NCBI RefSeq assembly: GCF_000518265.1
Contig: NZ_KI912412.1
Location: 1-64,000 of the forward strand
Direction: 5' to 3'
From: Actinomadura oligospora ATCC 43269
GTDB lineage: Bacteria > Actinomycetota > Actinomycetes > Streptosporangiales > Streptosporangiaceae
DNA length: 64,000 nt
A model generated the notes under the pieces. It was not told the origin of the DNA and did not search any database. It saw only the letters and a list, made by a program, of their open reading frames with translations. The translations under genes were made by a program, and so were the position numbers. This document shows, in pieces, positions 25,438 to 32,563 of this stretch. Positions within the stretch are counted from its first letter, which is position 1, and each line of letters opens with the position of its first letter.

Positions 25438-26379
25438 ATGACCACCGGATCTGGGGCGGAAACCGTCGACCCGGGCCTGCCGGGCCTGGACGCGATCATG
25501 AGCGAGCGGCGTCAGCTGATCAATCTCGCGTACCGGCTGCTGGGCTCCCTGGCGGAGGCCGAGGACGCCGTCCAGGAGACCTACGCCCGCTGGTACGCCA
25601 TGTCCCGGGAGGAGCAGGACGCCATCGCGTCGCCCGGCGCGTGGCTGACGACGGTCGCCAGCCGGGTGTGCTTCAACGTGCTCAGGTCCGCGCGGGCGCG
25701 GCGGGAGACCTATGTGGGCGAGTGGCTGCCCGAGCCGCTGCCCGACCGCGCGGAGTGGGGCGGCGTGCGGACGGGCGGCGCCCCCGTCGATCCGGCCGAC
25801 CGGGTCACCCTCGACGAGTCGGTCAACCTGGCCTTCCTGGTCGTGCTCGAGTCGATGACCCCGGCCGAGCGCGTCGCGTTCGTCCTGCACGACGTCTTCT
25901 GCCACTCCTTCGCCGAGGTGGCCGAGATCGTCGGGCGGACGCCGGGGGCGTGCCGGCAGCTGGCCTCCTCGGCCCGCCGGCGGATCCGCGAGTCGCAGGC
26001 CCCCGTGAGTCCGACGGCCCGGCAGGCGGGGATCGTCCGGGACTTCAAGCAGGCGTGGGAGGCCAAGGACATCGAGGCCCTGATCGGCCTGCTCGACCCC
26101 GAGGCCACGGCGGTCGCGGACGGCGGCGGCCTCGCCCTCACCTTCCTGGAGCCGATCGAGGGGCGCGACCGGATCGCGCGCGCCTGGGTCGAGCTCGCGG
26201 GCCGGGTGCCCGCCGACCAGACGTTCCTGGAGCGGACGGTCAACGGCCAGCCCGGCCTGGTGGCCCAGCAGGACGGCGTCGTCGTGACGGTGTTCGCGTT
26301 CGAGATCGCGGACGACCGGATCAAGCACATCTGGGTGCTTCGCAACCCCGAGAAGCTCCGGGCCTGGACGACGGGCTGA
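25438..26379 (+). CDS. sigJ: ECF41-type sigma factor (SigJ-like)
   Basis: A 313-residue extracytoplasmic-function sigma factor. Region 2 is INLAYRLLGSLAEAEDAVQETYARW and region 4 is PAERVAFVLHDVFCHSFAEVAEIVGRTPGACRQLASSARRRI. A C-terminal SnoaL-like domain of about 110 residues carries the ECF41 hallmarks WLPEPL (linker), DGGGL and NGQPG. In ECF41 proteins this C-terminal extension replaces an anti-sigma factor and tunes activity. Typical targets are adjacent redox or COE genes; the divergent LUD gene and the peroxide genes downstream are the candidates. The symbol follows mycobacterial SigJ by similarity. Confidence 0.9.
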   Translation: MTTGSGAETVDPGLPGLDAIMSERRQLINLAYRLLGSLAEAEDAVQETYARWYAMSREEQDAIASPGAWLTTVASRVCFNVLRSARARRETYVGEWLPEPLPDRAEWGGVRTGGAPVDPADRVTLDESVNLAFLVVLESMTPAERVAFVLHDVFCHSFAEVAEIVGRTPGACRQLASSARRRIRESQAPVSPTARQAGIVRDFKQAWEAKDIEALIGLLDPEATAVADGGGLALTFLEPIEGRDRIARAWVELAGRVPADQTFLERTVNGQPGLVAQQDGVVVTVFAFEIADDRIKHIWVLRNPEKLRAWTTG

Positions 26380-26380
26380 C

Positions 26381-26442
26381 TCAGAGGCCCGCCTGGTCGA
26401 GGTTGGACCGGCTGAGTCAGAGGTTCGCCCGGTCGAGGTTGG
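26381..26442. repeat. Imperfect duplication of the ohrR 3' end
   Basis: 26381-26406 and 26417-26442 are near-identical (three mismatches in 26 bp), offset by 36 bp. The second copy encodes the last codons and stop of ohrR; the first is a non-coding copy just past the stop. Confidence 0.65.
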
Positions 26443-26872
26443 TGGTGACCGTGGCGAGGAGGGCCCGGAGGGTCTGGAACTCGTCCCGGGTCAGGCCGGA
26501 CGCCTCGGCCATGCGGCGGGGGACGTCGGCGGCCCGGGCACGGAGGGCCTCGCCTTCCGGGGTGAGGGTGACGACCACCGAGCGCTCGTCCTCCTCACTG
26601 CGGCGGCGGTGGACGTGGCCCGCGGTCTCCAGGCGCTTGAGCAGGGGCGACAGGGTGCCCGAGTCCAGGCGGAGCAGGTCGCCGATCTCCTTGACCGGCA
26701 GCTCGTCGTGCTCCCAGAGGGTGAGCATGACCAGGTACTGCGGGTAGGTGAGGCCGAGGTCCGCCAGGACGGTCCGGTAGACGCCGGTGAACGCGCGGGA
26801 CGCGGCGTGCAGGGAGAAGCAGAGCTGGCGGTCCAGCCGGAGCAGGTCGTCGGCGCGAATCTCGGTCGTCAT
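26417..26872 (-). CDS. ohrR: OhrR-type organic peroxide sensor (MarR family)
   Basis: A 151-residue winged-helix repressor. The N-terminal sensing cysteine lies in LDRQLCFSLHAASRAF, as in OhrR, where peroxide oxidation releases DNA. The wing is RRRSEEDERSVVVTLTPEG. It is divergent from an Ohr gene with dyad operators between them, the classical arrangement. ATG 26872 is chosen; the frame continues upstream without a ribosome binding site. No second redox cysteine is visible, so it is of the one-Cys type. Confidence 0.92.
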   Translation of the reverse strand: MTTEIRADDLLRLDRQLCFSLHAASRAFTGVYRTVLADLGLTYPQYLVMLTLWEHDELPVKEIGDLLRLDSGTLSPLLKRLETAGHVHRRRSEEDERSVVVTLTPEGEALRARAADVPRRMAEASGLTRDEFQTLRALLATVTTNLDRANL

Positions 26873-26893
26873 GTGACCAGGATATCTCTCGAG

Positions 26894-26919
26894 CAATTAG
26901 ATTGCGCCCAACTTAGTTG
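26894..26919. promoter_or_regulatory. OhrR operator
   Basis: CAAT-TAG-ATTG (26894-26904) and CAAC-TTA-GTTG (26909-26919) are two dyads 15 bp apart between ohrR and ohr. They resemble known ACAATT-type OhrR boxes. Confidence 0.65.
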
Positions 26920-26966
26920 TGTACAGTCAATCGCATCAGAGAGATCTTCTCGAGAGGAGTCCGATC

Positions 26967-27383
26967 ATGGACGCGCTGTACACCGCCGTCGCCACCGCCA
27001 ACGGACGGGACGGGCGGGCCGTCAGTTCGGACGGCCAGCTCGACCTGGCGCTCGCCTTCCCGACCGTGCTGGGCGGGAGCGGGAAGGGCACCAACCCCGA
27101 GCAGCTGTTCGCCGCGGGCTACGCGGCCTGTTTCGCGAGCGCGATGGGCGCCGTGGCGCGGGAGATGAAGCTGGACGTCAAGGACGTCTCGGTCACGGCC
27201 GAGGTCGGCATCGGCAAGGACGCGTCGGACGGCGGGTTCGCGATCGGCGTCGTCATGCGGGTGGAGCTTCCCGAGCACCTCGAGGGCGAGGTGGGCGAGA
27301 AGCTCGTCGAGGCGACGCACGCGGCCTGCCCGTACTCCAAGGCCACGCGCGGCAACATCCCGTTCGAGATCGTCATCGAGTAG
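26967..27383 (+). CDS. ohr: Organic hydroperoxide reductase Ohr
   Basis: A 138-residue OsmC/Ohr-family thiol peroxidase that reduces organic hydroperoxides in the cytosol. The two active-site cysteines are in AAGYAACFASAM and HAACPYSKATRGN, separated as in Ohr; GSGKGTNPEQLFAAGYAACF is the family signature. GAGAGGAG precedes ATG 26967. It should be derepressed when the divergent OhrR is oxidised. Confidence 0.95.
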   Translation: MDALYTAVATANGRDGRAVSSDGQLDLALAFPTVLGGSGKGTNPEQLFAAGYAACFASAMGAVAREMKLDVKDVSVTAEVGIGKDASDGGFAIGVVMRVELPEHLEGEVGEKLVEATHAACPYSKATRGNIPFEIVIE

Positions 27384-27419
27384 CGGACGAGGCCGCCGCC
27401 CCGCCCGGCGACGGACGAG

Positions 27420-27445
27420 GACGCCCCCGGCCGGACGGGGGCGTC
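27420..27445. terminator. Terminator hairpin between ohr and the MarR gene
   Basis: GACGCCCCC (27420-27428) pairs with 27437-27445 around an 8-nt loop, between convergent genes; it touches the MarR stop codon. Confidence 0.7.
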
Positions 27446-27896
27446 ATCGGGCAGGGGGGCGTGACTCGGCGATGAGGCGGTAGAGGCGCTTGAACTCGGC
27501 ATACGCGTCGGGGCCGAAGGTCTCGGCATGGCGGGCCTCGATGGCGGCGAGGATCGCGTCCGAGTCGCGCATCTGGGCCAGGCCGCGCCCGGTCGGGACG
27601 ACGAGCTTGGCGCGGCGGTCGGACGGGTCGGGGCGGCGTTCGACGTAGCCGAGGGCCTCGAGCTCGTCGACGAGCTTGCCGGTGACCTGTTTGTGCTGGC
27701 CGGAGCGTTGCGCGAGGTCGGTGGCCCGGGTGCCGTCCTCGTCCAGGTAGGCGAGGACGGCGCCGTGCTGGGCGCGCAGGTCGTCGTAGCCCTGCTCGGC
27801 GAGGGCGCCGAACAGTTCGCGCTGGATGCCGAAGAAGAGCCGGGTCGTGAGGATGCCGAGGTCCGGATCCGCGCGCTTGCGCTCGCCGCGGCGCAT
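27444..27896 (-). CDS. MarR family regulator
   Basis: A 150-residue winged-helix protein. The recognition region is TRATDLAQRSGQHKQVTGKLVDELEALGYVERRPDPSDRRAKLV, with the wing motif DPSDRRAK. GGAGG lies 5 nt before ATG 27896. It is divergent from the monooxygenase-hydrolase operon across an elaborate palindrome and is presumably its repressor and an autorepressor. No sensing cysteine is visible, so a small ligand is more likely than redox control. Confidence 0.88.
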   Translation of the reverse strand: MRRGERKRADPDLGILTTRLFFGIQRELFGALAEQGYDDLRAQHGAVLAYLDEDGTRATDLAQRSGQHKQVTGKLVDELEALGYVERRPDPSDRRAKLVVPTGRGLAQMRDSDAILAAIEARHAETFGPDAYAEFKRLYRLIAESRPPAR

Positions 27897-27948
27897 AGTC
27901 ACCTCCAGGTGATTATCACCTCTGTTGACTTTATCTGGAGGTGACTAT
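27895..27948. promoter_or_regulatory. Nested MarR operator
   Basis: A 14-bp perfect inverted repeat, ATAGTCACCTCCAG (27895-27908) with 27935-27948, encloses a second dyad AGGTGA-TTA-TCACCT (27907-27921). The AGGTGA half-site therefore occurs four times. The left arm includes the Shine-Dalgarno sequence and start codon region of the marR gene. TTGACT (27925-27930) with TATACC (27946-27951) may be the plus-strand promoter. Confidence 0.7.
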
Positions 27949-27981
27949 ACCGTCCCGTCTCGTTGAAGGAGGCGAGACACG

Positions 27982-28254
27982 GTGATCGAACTGACCCGGT
28001 TCACGGCGCACGACAGGGAGCGGCTGCTCGCGGCCCGTCCCGCGATGGTGGCCGACTTCGAGGCCGACCGCGCGGGGTTCCTCGGCGCGCGGCTGGTCGA
28101 GCTGCCCGGCGGCGAGTGGCTGGACATCGTCGAGTGGCGGAGCGCCGAGGACTTCCGGATCTCGCGGGAGAAGGGTCCGAACCGTCCGGGGATCGCGGAG
28201 TTCTTCGCGGCGATCGACGGTCTGGTGAGCGACGAGCGGGGAGAGCTGCGATGA
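27982..28254 (+). CDS. Small ABM-like (dimeric alpha-beta barrel) protein
   Basis: A 90-residue protein starting at GTG 27982 after AAGGAGG. Secondary structure and spacing (ELTRFTAHDRERLLAARPAMVADF, EWLDIVEWRSAEDF) fit the antibiotic-biosynthesis-monooxygenase-like ferredoxin fold, common as small cofactor-free oxygenases or ligand-binding dimers. Its stop overlaps the next start by 4 nt (ATGA), so it is coupled to the serine hydrolase and likely acts with it. Confidence 0.6.
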   Translation: MIELTRFTAHDRERLLAARPAMVADFEADRAGFLGARLVELPGGEWLDIVEWRSAEDFRISREKGPNRPGIAEFFAAIDGLVSDERGELR

Positions 28255-29432
28255 GGGACGTGCACGGGTTCGCGGCGGACGGGTTCGACGGGGTCCGCGC
28301 GGCGTTCGCGGCGGCCGTGGACGGTCCGGACGGCGATCCGGACGCTCAGCTCGCCGTGTTCCAGCAGGGCCGGAAGGTCGTCGACCTGTGGGCCTCACCG
28401 GACGGCGAGAACGCGATCACCGCGCTGTTCTCGACCGCCAAGGGCGCCGCGCACCTGGTCGTGGCGATGCTCGTCCAGGACGGGACGCTCAAGCTGGACC
28501 AGCCGGTCTCCGAGGTCTGGCCCGAGTTCAGCGGGTTCGGGAAGGAACACCTGACCCTGCGTGAGCTGCTCGGACACCGGTCCGGGGTGATCGGGGTCGA
28601 CGGCGGGTTCACGAACGAGGAGCTGGCGGACGACCGGCTGCTCGCGGCGCGGCTCGCCGGGCAGCGGCCGTTCTGGGAGCCCTGGACGGCCTACGGGTAC
28701 CACGCGTTCGTGATCGGCGCCCTGACCGGCGAGGTCGTCCGGCGCGCCACGGGACGGTCGATCCAGGAGCACTTCGAGGAGCGGATTCGCGCGCCGCGCG
28801 GACTCGACTTCTTCCTCGGACTTCCCGAGTCGGAAGAGTCCCGTTTCCTCCCGGTCCTTCCGCCGACCAGGCGCAAGGGGCGGATGCGCGGCGACACCCT
28901 CATCGGCGTCGCGTTCAACGCGAACGCGCCGCAGGTGGACGACATGGGCGAGTTCCTCGTCGGGTTCGCGAACACGCGGAACACGCGGGCGCTCGGCCCG
29001 GCGTCGTCCGGCGGGGTCGGGAACGCGCGCGGCGTCGCGGGCGTGTACGCGGCGGCGATCGGCGACGGGACGACGCCGCCGCTGCTCACCGGCGACACGA
29101 TCGCCGAGTTCACGACGCCCCAGGACGCGGGCATCGACCTCGTCACGCACGAACGGAACCACTTCGCGCTCGGCTTCGAGGTGACCTCCCATGCCTACCC
29201 CGAGCTGGGGACGGACTCGTTCGGTCACGCCGGCGCGACCGGGACCCAGTCGTTCGCCGACCCCGCGTCCGGGATCGCCTACAGCTACGTCCGGCGGCGG
29301 TTCTCGACCGGCGGCGGAGGCGGCGCACCGGAGAACACCGGCCTGATCGCGGCGGTCATGGAGGCCGCGAGTCAGGGACGCGGCGGGCCGTCCGCCGGGC
29401 CCGCCGCGTTCTTCCCCGAGGTCAGTCCATGA
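28251..29432 (+). CDS. Serine hydrolase, class C beta-lactamase/esterase family
   Basis: A 393-residue cytosolic hydrolase (no signal peptide). The catalytic SxxK is STAK in ALFSTAKGAAH, the second motif is YGYHAF, and the third is FGHAGATG in place of KTG. LTLRELLGHRSGV is the usual family segment. Such proteins are mostly esterases of the EstB type and cleave small esters or lactones rather than beta-lactams. ATG 28251 is set by the ATGA overlap with the preceding gene. Its last 11 nt overlap the convergent oxidoreductase. Confidence 0.88.
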   Translation: MRDVHGFAADGFDGVRAAFAAAVDGPDGDPDAQLAVFQQGRKVVDLWASPDGENAITALFSTAKGAAHLVVAMLVQDGTLKLDQPVSEVWPEFSGFGKEHLTLRELLGHRSGVIGVDGGFTNEELADDRLLAARLAGQRPFWEPWTAYGYHAFVIGALTGEVVRRATGRSIQEHFEERIRAPRGLDFFLGLPESEESRFLPVLPPTRRKGRMRGDTLIGVAFNANAPQVDDMGEFLVGFANTRNTRALGPASSGGVGNARGVAGVYAAAIGDGTTPPLLTGDTIAEFTTPQDAGIDLVTHERNHFALGFEVTSHAYPELGTDSFGHAGATGTQSFADPASGIAYSYVRRRFSTGGGGGAPENTGLIAAVMEAASQGRGGPSAGPAAFFPEVSP

Positions 29433-30342
29433 CCAGGACGACCTTGCCCCGGCCGTGGCCGGTCGCGACCCGCTGGTGCGCGTCGGCCGCCCGCGTCCAC
29501 GAGTAGGCGTCCCTGATGTTGAGGGACAGCCGTCCGTCCTCGAAGAGGCTGGCGGAGTCGGCGACCCGCGCCATCGAGCGCTTCGAGAACGTGGTCGTCC
29601 GGATGCCCAGCTCCTCGGCGCGGCCGTGCTCGACCAGCGTGAGGATGCGGTCGCGGTCCTTGACCAGCTCGAGCGAGACCTCGAGGGCGTGGCCACCCGC
29701 TCCGTCCAACGCGGCGTCGACGCCGTCCGGCGCGGCGGCGCGCACGCGGTCGGCCAGGCCCTCGCCGTACGTCACCGGGATCGCGCCGAGCGAACGCAGG
29801 TACTCGTGGTTCTCCTCGCTGGCCGTCCCGATGACGGTGGCCCCCGCGTTCACCGCCATCTGGACGGCGACCGCGCCCACGCCACCCGCCGCCGCGTGGA
29901 TCAACAGGGTGTCGCCCTCCCCCACGCGCAGGTCGTCCAGCGCGATGTGCGGGGTCATGACGGCGGCGGGAAACGCCCCGGCGACCTCCCACGGCATCCC
30001 GGCGGGTTTGCGCACGACGTTCGCGACCGGCACGACGACGAACTCGGCGTACGAGCCGAGGACGGAGTTCCCCATCACCTCGTCCCCGTCCGCGAACTCC
30101 GTCACGCCGTCCCCGACCTGGTCCACGACACCGGCCCACTCGTTGCCCGGCACGCGCGGGAACGGCGGCGGCGTCTCCATGTAGGGAGGCGTCCACCCCT
30201 CCCGGACGGCGAGGTCGAACGGCTGCACCCCCGCCGCCCGCACCCGCACCCGGACCTCCCCCGGCCCGGCCCCCGGCGTCGGCACGTCCAAGATGCGCAG
30301 AACGTCCGGCCCGCCCGGCTCACTGAATCCCGCAACCCGCAT
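29422..30342 (-). CDS. Zinc-free MDR NADP-dependent (quinone) oxidoreductase
   Basis: A 306-residue medium-chain reductase of the quinone oxidoreductase group. GroES-like half: VPGNEWAGVVDQVGDGV. Rossmann half: LLIHAAAGGVGAVAVQMAVNAGATVIGTASEEN, the AAxGGVG nucleotide-binding motif. The structural and catalytic zinc cysteines of alcohol dehydrogenases are missing. It should reduce quinones or enones with NADPH. GGAGGTCATC precedes the ATG. A SoxR-type promoter lies upstream, implying induction by redox-cycling compounds, which matches the known Streptomyces SoxR regulon. Confidence 0.9.
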   Translation of the reverse strand: MRVAGFSEPGGPDVLRILDVPTPGAGPGEVRVRVRAAGVQPFDLAVREGWTPPYMETPPPFPRVPGNEWAGVVDQVGDGVTEFADGDEVMGNSVLGSYAEFVVVPVANVVRKPAGMPWEVAGAFPAAVMTPHIALDDLRVGEGDTLLIHAAAGGVGAVAVQMAVNAGATVIGTASEENHEYLRSLGAIPVTYGEGLADRVRAAAPDGVDAALDGAGGHALEVSLELVKDRDRILTLVEHGRAEELGIRTTTFSKRSMARVADSASLFEDGRLSLNIRDAYSWTRAADAHQRVATGHGRGKVVLVMD

Positions 30343-30373
30343 GATGACCTCCTCGAACTCTCAGATGATCACC

Positions 30374-30404
30374 ACCGTAAAACCTCAACCAAAATTGAGG
30401 TCAA
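30374..30404 (-). promoter_or_regulatory. SoxR-type promoter and operator
   Basis: On the minus strand TTGACC (-35, 30404-30399), a 19-bp spacer and TACGGT (-10, 30379-30374). The spacer holds the dyad CCTCAA-N6-TTGAGG (30383-30400). The over-long 19-bp spacer with this dyad is the signature of SoxR-controlled promoters. soxR itself is not in the window. Confidence 0.85.
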
Positions 30405-30473
30405 CCCCGCAGCACGCCCCGCGCGAGCTCAAGGAGGGCGCCGCCGCTCCGCCACGCTCGGCGGCGAGGGTGA

Positions 30474-30517
30474 TGTAAAGGACACTTGACATCTCGGGGT
30501 GTAAAGCTTACTTTCCA
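30474..30517 (+). promoter_or_regulatory. Leaderless promoter with twin XRE operators
   Basis: TTGACA (30486-30491), 17 bp, TACTTT (30509-30514); transcription would begin at the GTG at 30521. Two 18-bp imperfect palindromes of the same form, TGTAAAG-N4-CTTGACA (30474-30491) and TGTAAAG-N4-CTTTCCA (30500-30517), cover the -35 and the -10. The layout fits autorepression by the encoded XRE protein. Confidence 0.75.
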
Positions 30518-30520
30518 TGT

Positions 30521-30712
30521 GTGCGTAATGACGTGCGTGAGCTGCGGACGGGCAAGGGGTTGTCGCAGGCCGAGCTCGGACGGGAACTCGGGGTGTCGCG
30601 GCAGACGGTGAACGCGATCGAGCAGGGGCGGTACGACCCGTCGCTGCCGCTCGCCATCGGCATCGCGCGGTACTTCGGGACGACGGTGGAGGGGATCTTT
30701 CATGTCGACTGA
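30521..30712 (+). CDS. Small XRE-type regulator
   Basis: A 63-residue protein that is little more than one helix-turn-helix: LRTGKGLSQAELGRELGVSRQTVNAIEQGRYDPSLPLAIGIARYFGTTVEGIF. This mini-XRE group is usually encoded just before a membrane protein, as here, with an 11-nt overlap. Translation probably starts at the 5' end of the mRNA (GTG, no Shine-Dalgarno). Likely autoregulator of the two-gene operon. Confidence 0.88.
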   Translation: MRNDVRELRTGKGLSQAELGRELGVSRQTVNAIEQGRYDPSLPLAIGIARYFGTTVEGIFHVD

Positions 30713-31091
30713 GCGCGCCCAGCGGTGGGGCGCCCCGGCGCTCGGGGCGGTCGCCGGAGTCGTCTACTTCGTGATCTTCATGGCCTGGGGCGAGGTCTGG
30801 ATGGCCGTGTTCGGGCTCGCGGTGATGTGGGTCTACTCCGCGCTGCTCGTCCTCGGGTCGCGGCGTTCGGAGACCGTGGCGCTGATGCGGGGCGAGGTGA
30901 AGGACGAGCGGCACCGGCAGATCAACCTGCGGGTCTCGTCGTTCACACTGAACGTCCTGGTCGTGGTGATGGTCGGCGCCATGATCTTCGAACTCGCGCG
31001 TGGCCACGACGGGCGGCCGTGGACGTGGCTCGCCGCCGTCTTCGCCCTCACCTACGGCGGAGCGACCGCCTTCTACTCGCGGCACGGCTGA
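30702..31091 (+). CDS. Four-helix membrane protein, DUF2178-like
   Basis: A 129-residue integral membrane protein with four hydrophobic helices (APALGAVAGVVYFVIFMAW, WMAVFGLAVMWVYSALLVLG, FTLNVLVVVMVGAMIFELA, WTWLAAVFALTYGGATAFY). A charged cytosolic loop VKDERHRQINLRVSS separates the pairs, and the DERxxxI motif is typical of proteins partnered with mini-XRE regulators. Function unknown. Its start overlaps the regulator stop, so the two are co-translated. Confidence 0.75.
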   Translation: MSTERAQRWGAPALGAVAGVVYFVIFMAWGEVWMAVFGLAVMWVYSALLVLGSRRSETVALMRGEVKDERHRQINLRVSSFTLNVLVVVMVGAMIFELARGHDGRPWTWLAAVFALTYGGATAFYSRHG

Positions 31092-31115
31092 CCGTCCGCG
31101 CGGGGCCGCCGACGC

Positions 31116-31153
31116 TTCAAGATCGTGCGTCACTCATGCGTGAGGATCTTGAA
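31116..31153. other. 9-bp inverted repeat of unclear role
   Basis: TTCAAGATC (31116-31124) pairs with GATCTTGAA (31145-31153) around 20 nt that themselves form an imperfect dyad. It lies between the DUF2178-like stop and the terminator of the convergent methyltransferase. It may end the plus-strand operon, though it has no U-tract in that direction. Confidence 0.45.
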
Positions 31154-31196
31154 AAAACGGCTGTTCCCCGCGGATGGATCCGCGGGGAACAGCCGT
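31151..31196 (-). terminator. Classical intrinsic terminator of the RNA methyltransferase gene
   Basis: On the minus strand an 18-bp perfect stem (31196-31179 with 31174-31157) and 4-nt loop are followed by TTTTTTC (31156-31150). This is the one terminator in the window with a true U-tract. Confidence 0.88.
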
Positions 31197-31207
31197 CTGA
31201 CCTGCGG

Positions 31208-32563
31208 CTAGCCGCGGACGAGCGTGGCCAGGCACTCCACGTGCTGGGTCATGGGGAAGGCGTCGAAGGCGCGGAGGGACTCGAGGGTCCAGCCGCGCTC
31301 GGAGAAGTAGCCGAGGTCGCGGGCCAGGGTGGCCGGGTCGCAGGAGACGTAGGCGATCTTGCGGCCCGCGAGGGCGGCGACACGGTCGACGACCTCGCGG
31401 CCCGCGCCCTGGCGGGGCGGGTCGAGGACGACGATGTCGGCGCCGCGCATGCGGGAGCCGCGGCGGTGGCCGGAGGCGCGCTTGTTCTGCGTCCGGGCGG
31501 ACGAGTCGTCGGAGCGGCCGAACTCCAGGTCGGCGATGACCTCCTCGACCGGGCCGCGCTCGAACGAGACCTGCGGCAGGTCGCGGAGGTTGAACTTGGC
31601 GTCCCGGACGGCCTGGCCGTCCGACTCGATGCCGACGACGAGGCCGTCGCGGCCGACGCGCTCGCCGATGAACGCGGCGAACAGGCCGACCCCGCAGTAC
31701 AGGTCGAGGGCGATCTCGCCGGGCTTGGGCTCCAGGGCGTCGATGACGGCGGCGGCGAGGGTCTGCGCCGCGCCCGGGTGCACCTGCCAGAAGCCGGATC
31801 CGGAGACCTGGAACATGCGTCCCTGGACCTCTTCGCGGACGTACGGCGGCGTGGTGCCCTGCTCGGGCTTGCCGCGCATGAGCCGGACCGGGACGTCCAG
31901 GCGCGGGACGCGGATCTTGCGCGGGTTCGGGCCGCGGACCGACACCAGGCGGTCGCCGGTCGCCGCGGACGTGATGCCCTCGACGCTGTTGGCGCCCTGC
32001 CAGCGCTTGGTCTCGATGCCCATGATCTCGACGCCCGGGTGGGCGATCAGGCACTCGTCGATCGGCTCGATGTCGTGCGAGCGGTGCCTGCGCAGGCCGG
32101 GCGTGCCGTTCTCGACCGCGAACTGGACGCGGGTGCGCCAGCCGAGGCCGGGCGGGGGCGTCATGTCCTCGCCCGCGAACGGGTACGGGACCTCCTCGAC
32201 CGTGACGGTGCGGGTGATCCCGGCGACGCGGGCGAGCTGCTCCTCGACGACCGCGGCCTTCAGGCGGCGCTGGGCGGGCAGCGACACGTGCTGCCAGTCG
32301 CAGCCGCCGCAGCGTCCGGGACCGGCGAACGGGCACGGCGCCTCGACGCGGTCGTCGGACGCGGTGATGATCTCCACCGCGTCCGCGCGCAGGAACCGCT
32401 TGGTGGCCTCGGTGACCCGAGCCCGGACCCGCTCGCCGGGGAGCGCGTGCCGGACGAAGACCACGCGGCCCTCGTGCCGGGCCACGCAGAAGCCGCCGTT
32501 GGCGACGTTGCCGACCTCCAGTTCGAGGAGGTCGCCTTCGTGGGGTCCGAGATCAGCTGTCAC
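31208..32563 (-). CDS. Class I SAM-dependent RNA m5U methyltransferase (TrmA/RlmCD family)
   Basis: A 451-residue RNA-uridine methyltransferase. It begins with a TRAM domain (GDLLELEVGNVANGGFCVARHEGRVVFVRH), then a [4Fe-4S] site with CPFAGPGRCGGCDWQH (Cys 77, 85, 88), and ends with the Rossmann domain (LDLYCGVGLFAAFIG, VLDPPRQGAG) and catalytic VSCDPATLARDL. It would methylate a uridine of rRNA or tRNA. About 20 basic residues are inserted before VLDPP. GTG 32563 overlaps the permease stop by 11 nt. Orthologue of M. tuberculosis Rv2689c by context. Confidence 0.9.
   Translation of the reverse strand: MTADLGPHEGDLLELEVGNVANGGFCVARHEGRVVFVRHALPGERVRARVTEATKRFLRADAVEIITASDDRVEAPCPFAGPGRCGGCDWQHVSLPAQRRLKAAVVEEQLARVAGITRTVTVEEVPYPFAGEDMTPPPGLGWRTRVQFAVENGTPGLRRHRSHDIEPIDECLIAHPGVEIMGIETKRWQGANSVEGITSAATGDRLVSVRGPNPRKIRVPRLDVPVRLMRGKPEQGTTPPYVREEVQGRMFQVSGSGFWQVHPGAAQTLAAAVIDALEPKPGEIALDLYCGVGLFAAFIGERVGRDGLVVGIESDGQAVRDAKFNLRDLPQVSFERGPVEEVIADLEFGRSDDSSARTQNKRASGHRRGSRMRGADIVVLDPPRQGAGREVVDRVAALAGRKIAYVSCDPATLARDLGYFSERGWTLESLRAFDAFPMTQHVECLATLVRG

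Noticed and set aside
28251..29432. Beta-lactamase
   Set aside because: SxxK is present, but there is no signal peptide and KTG is replaced by HAG, as in esterases.
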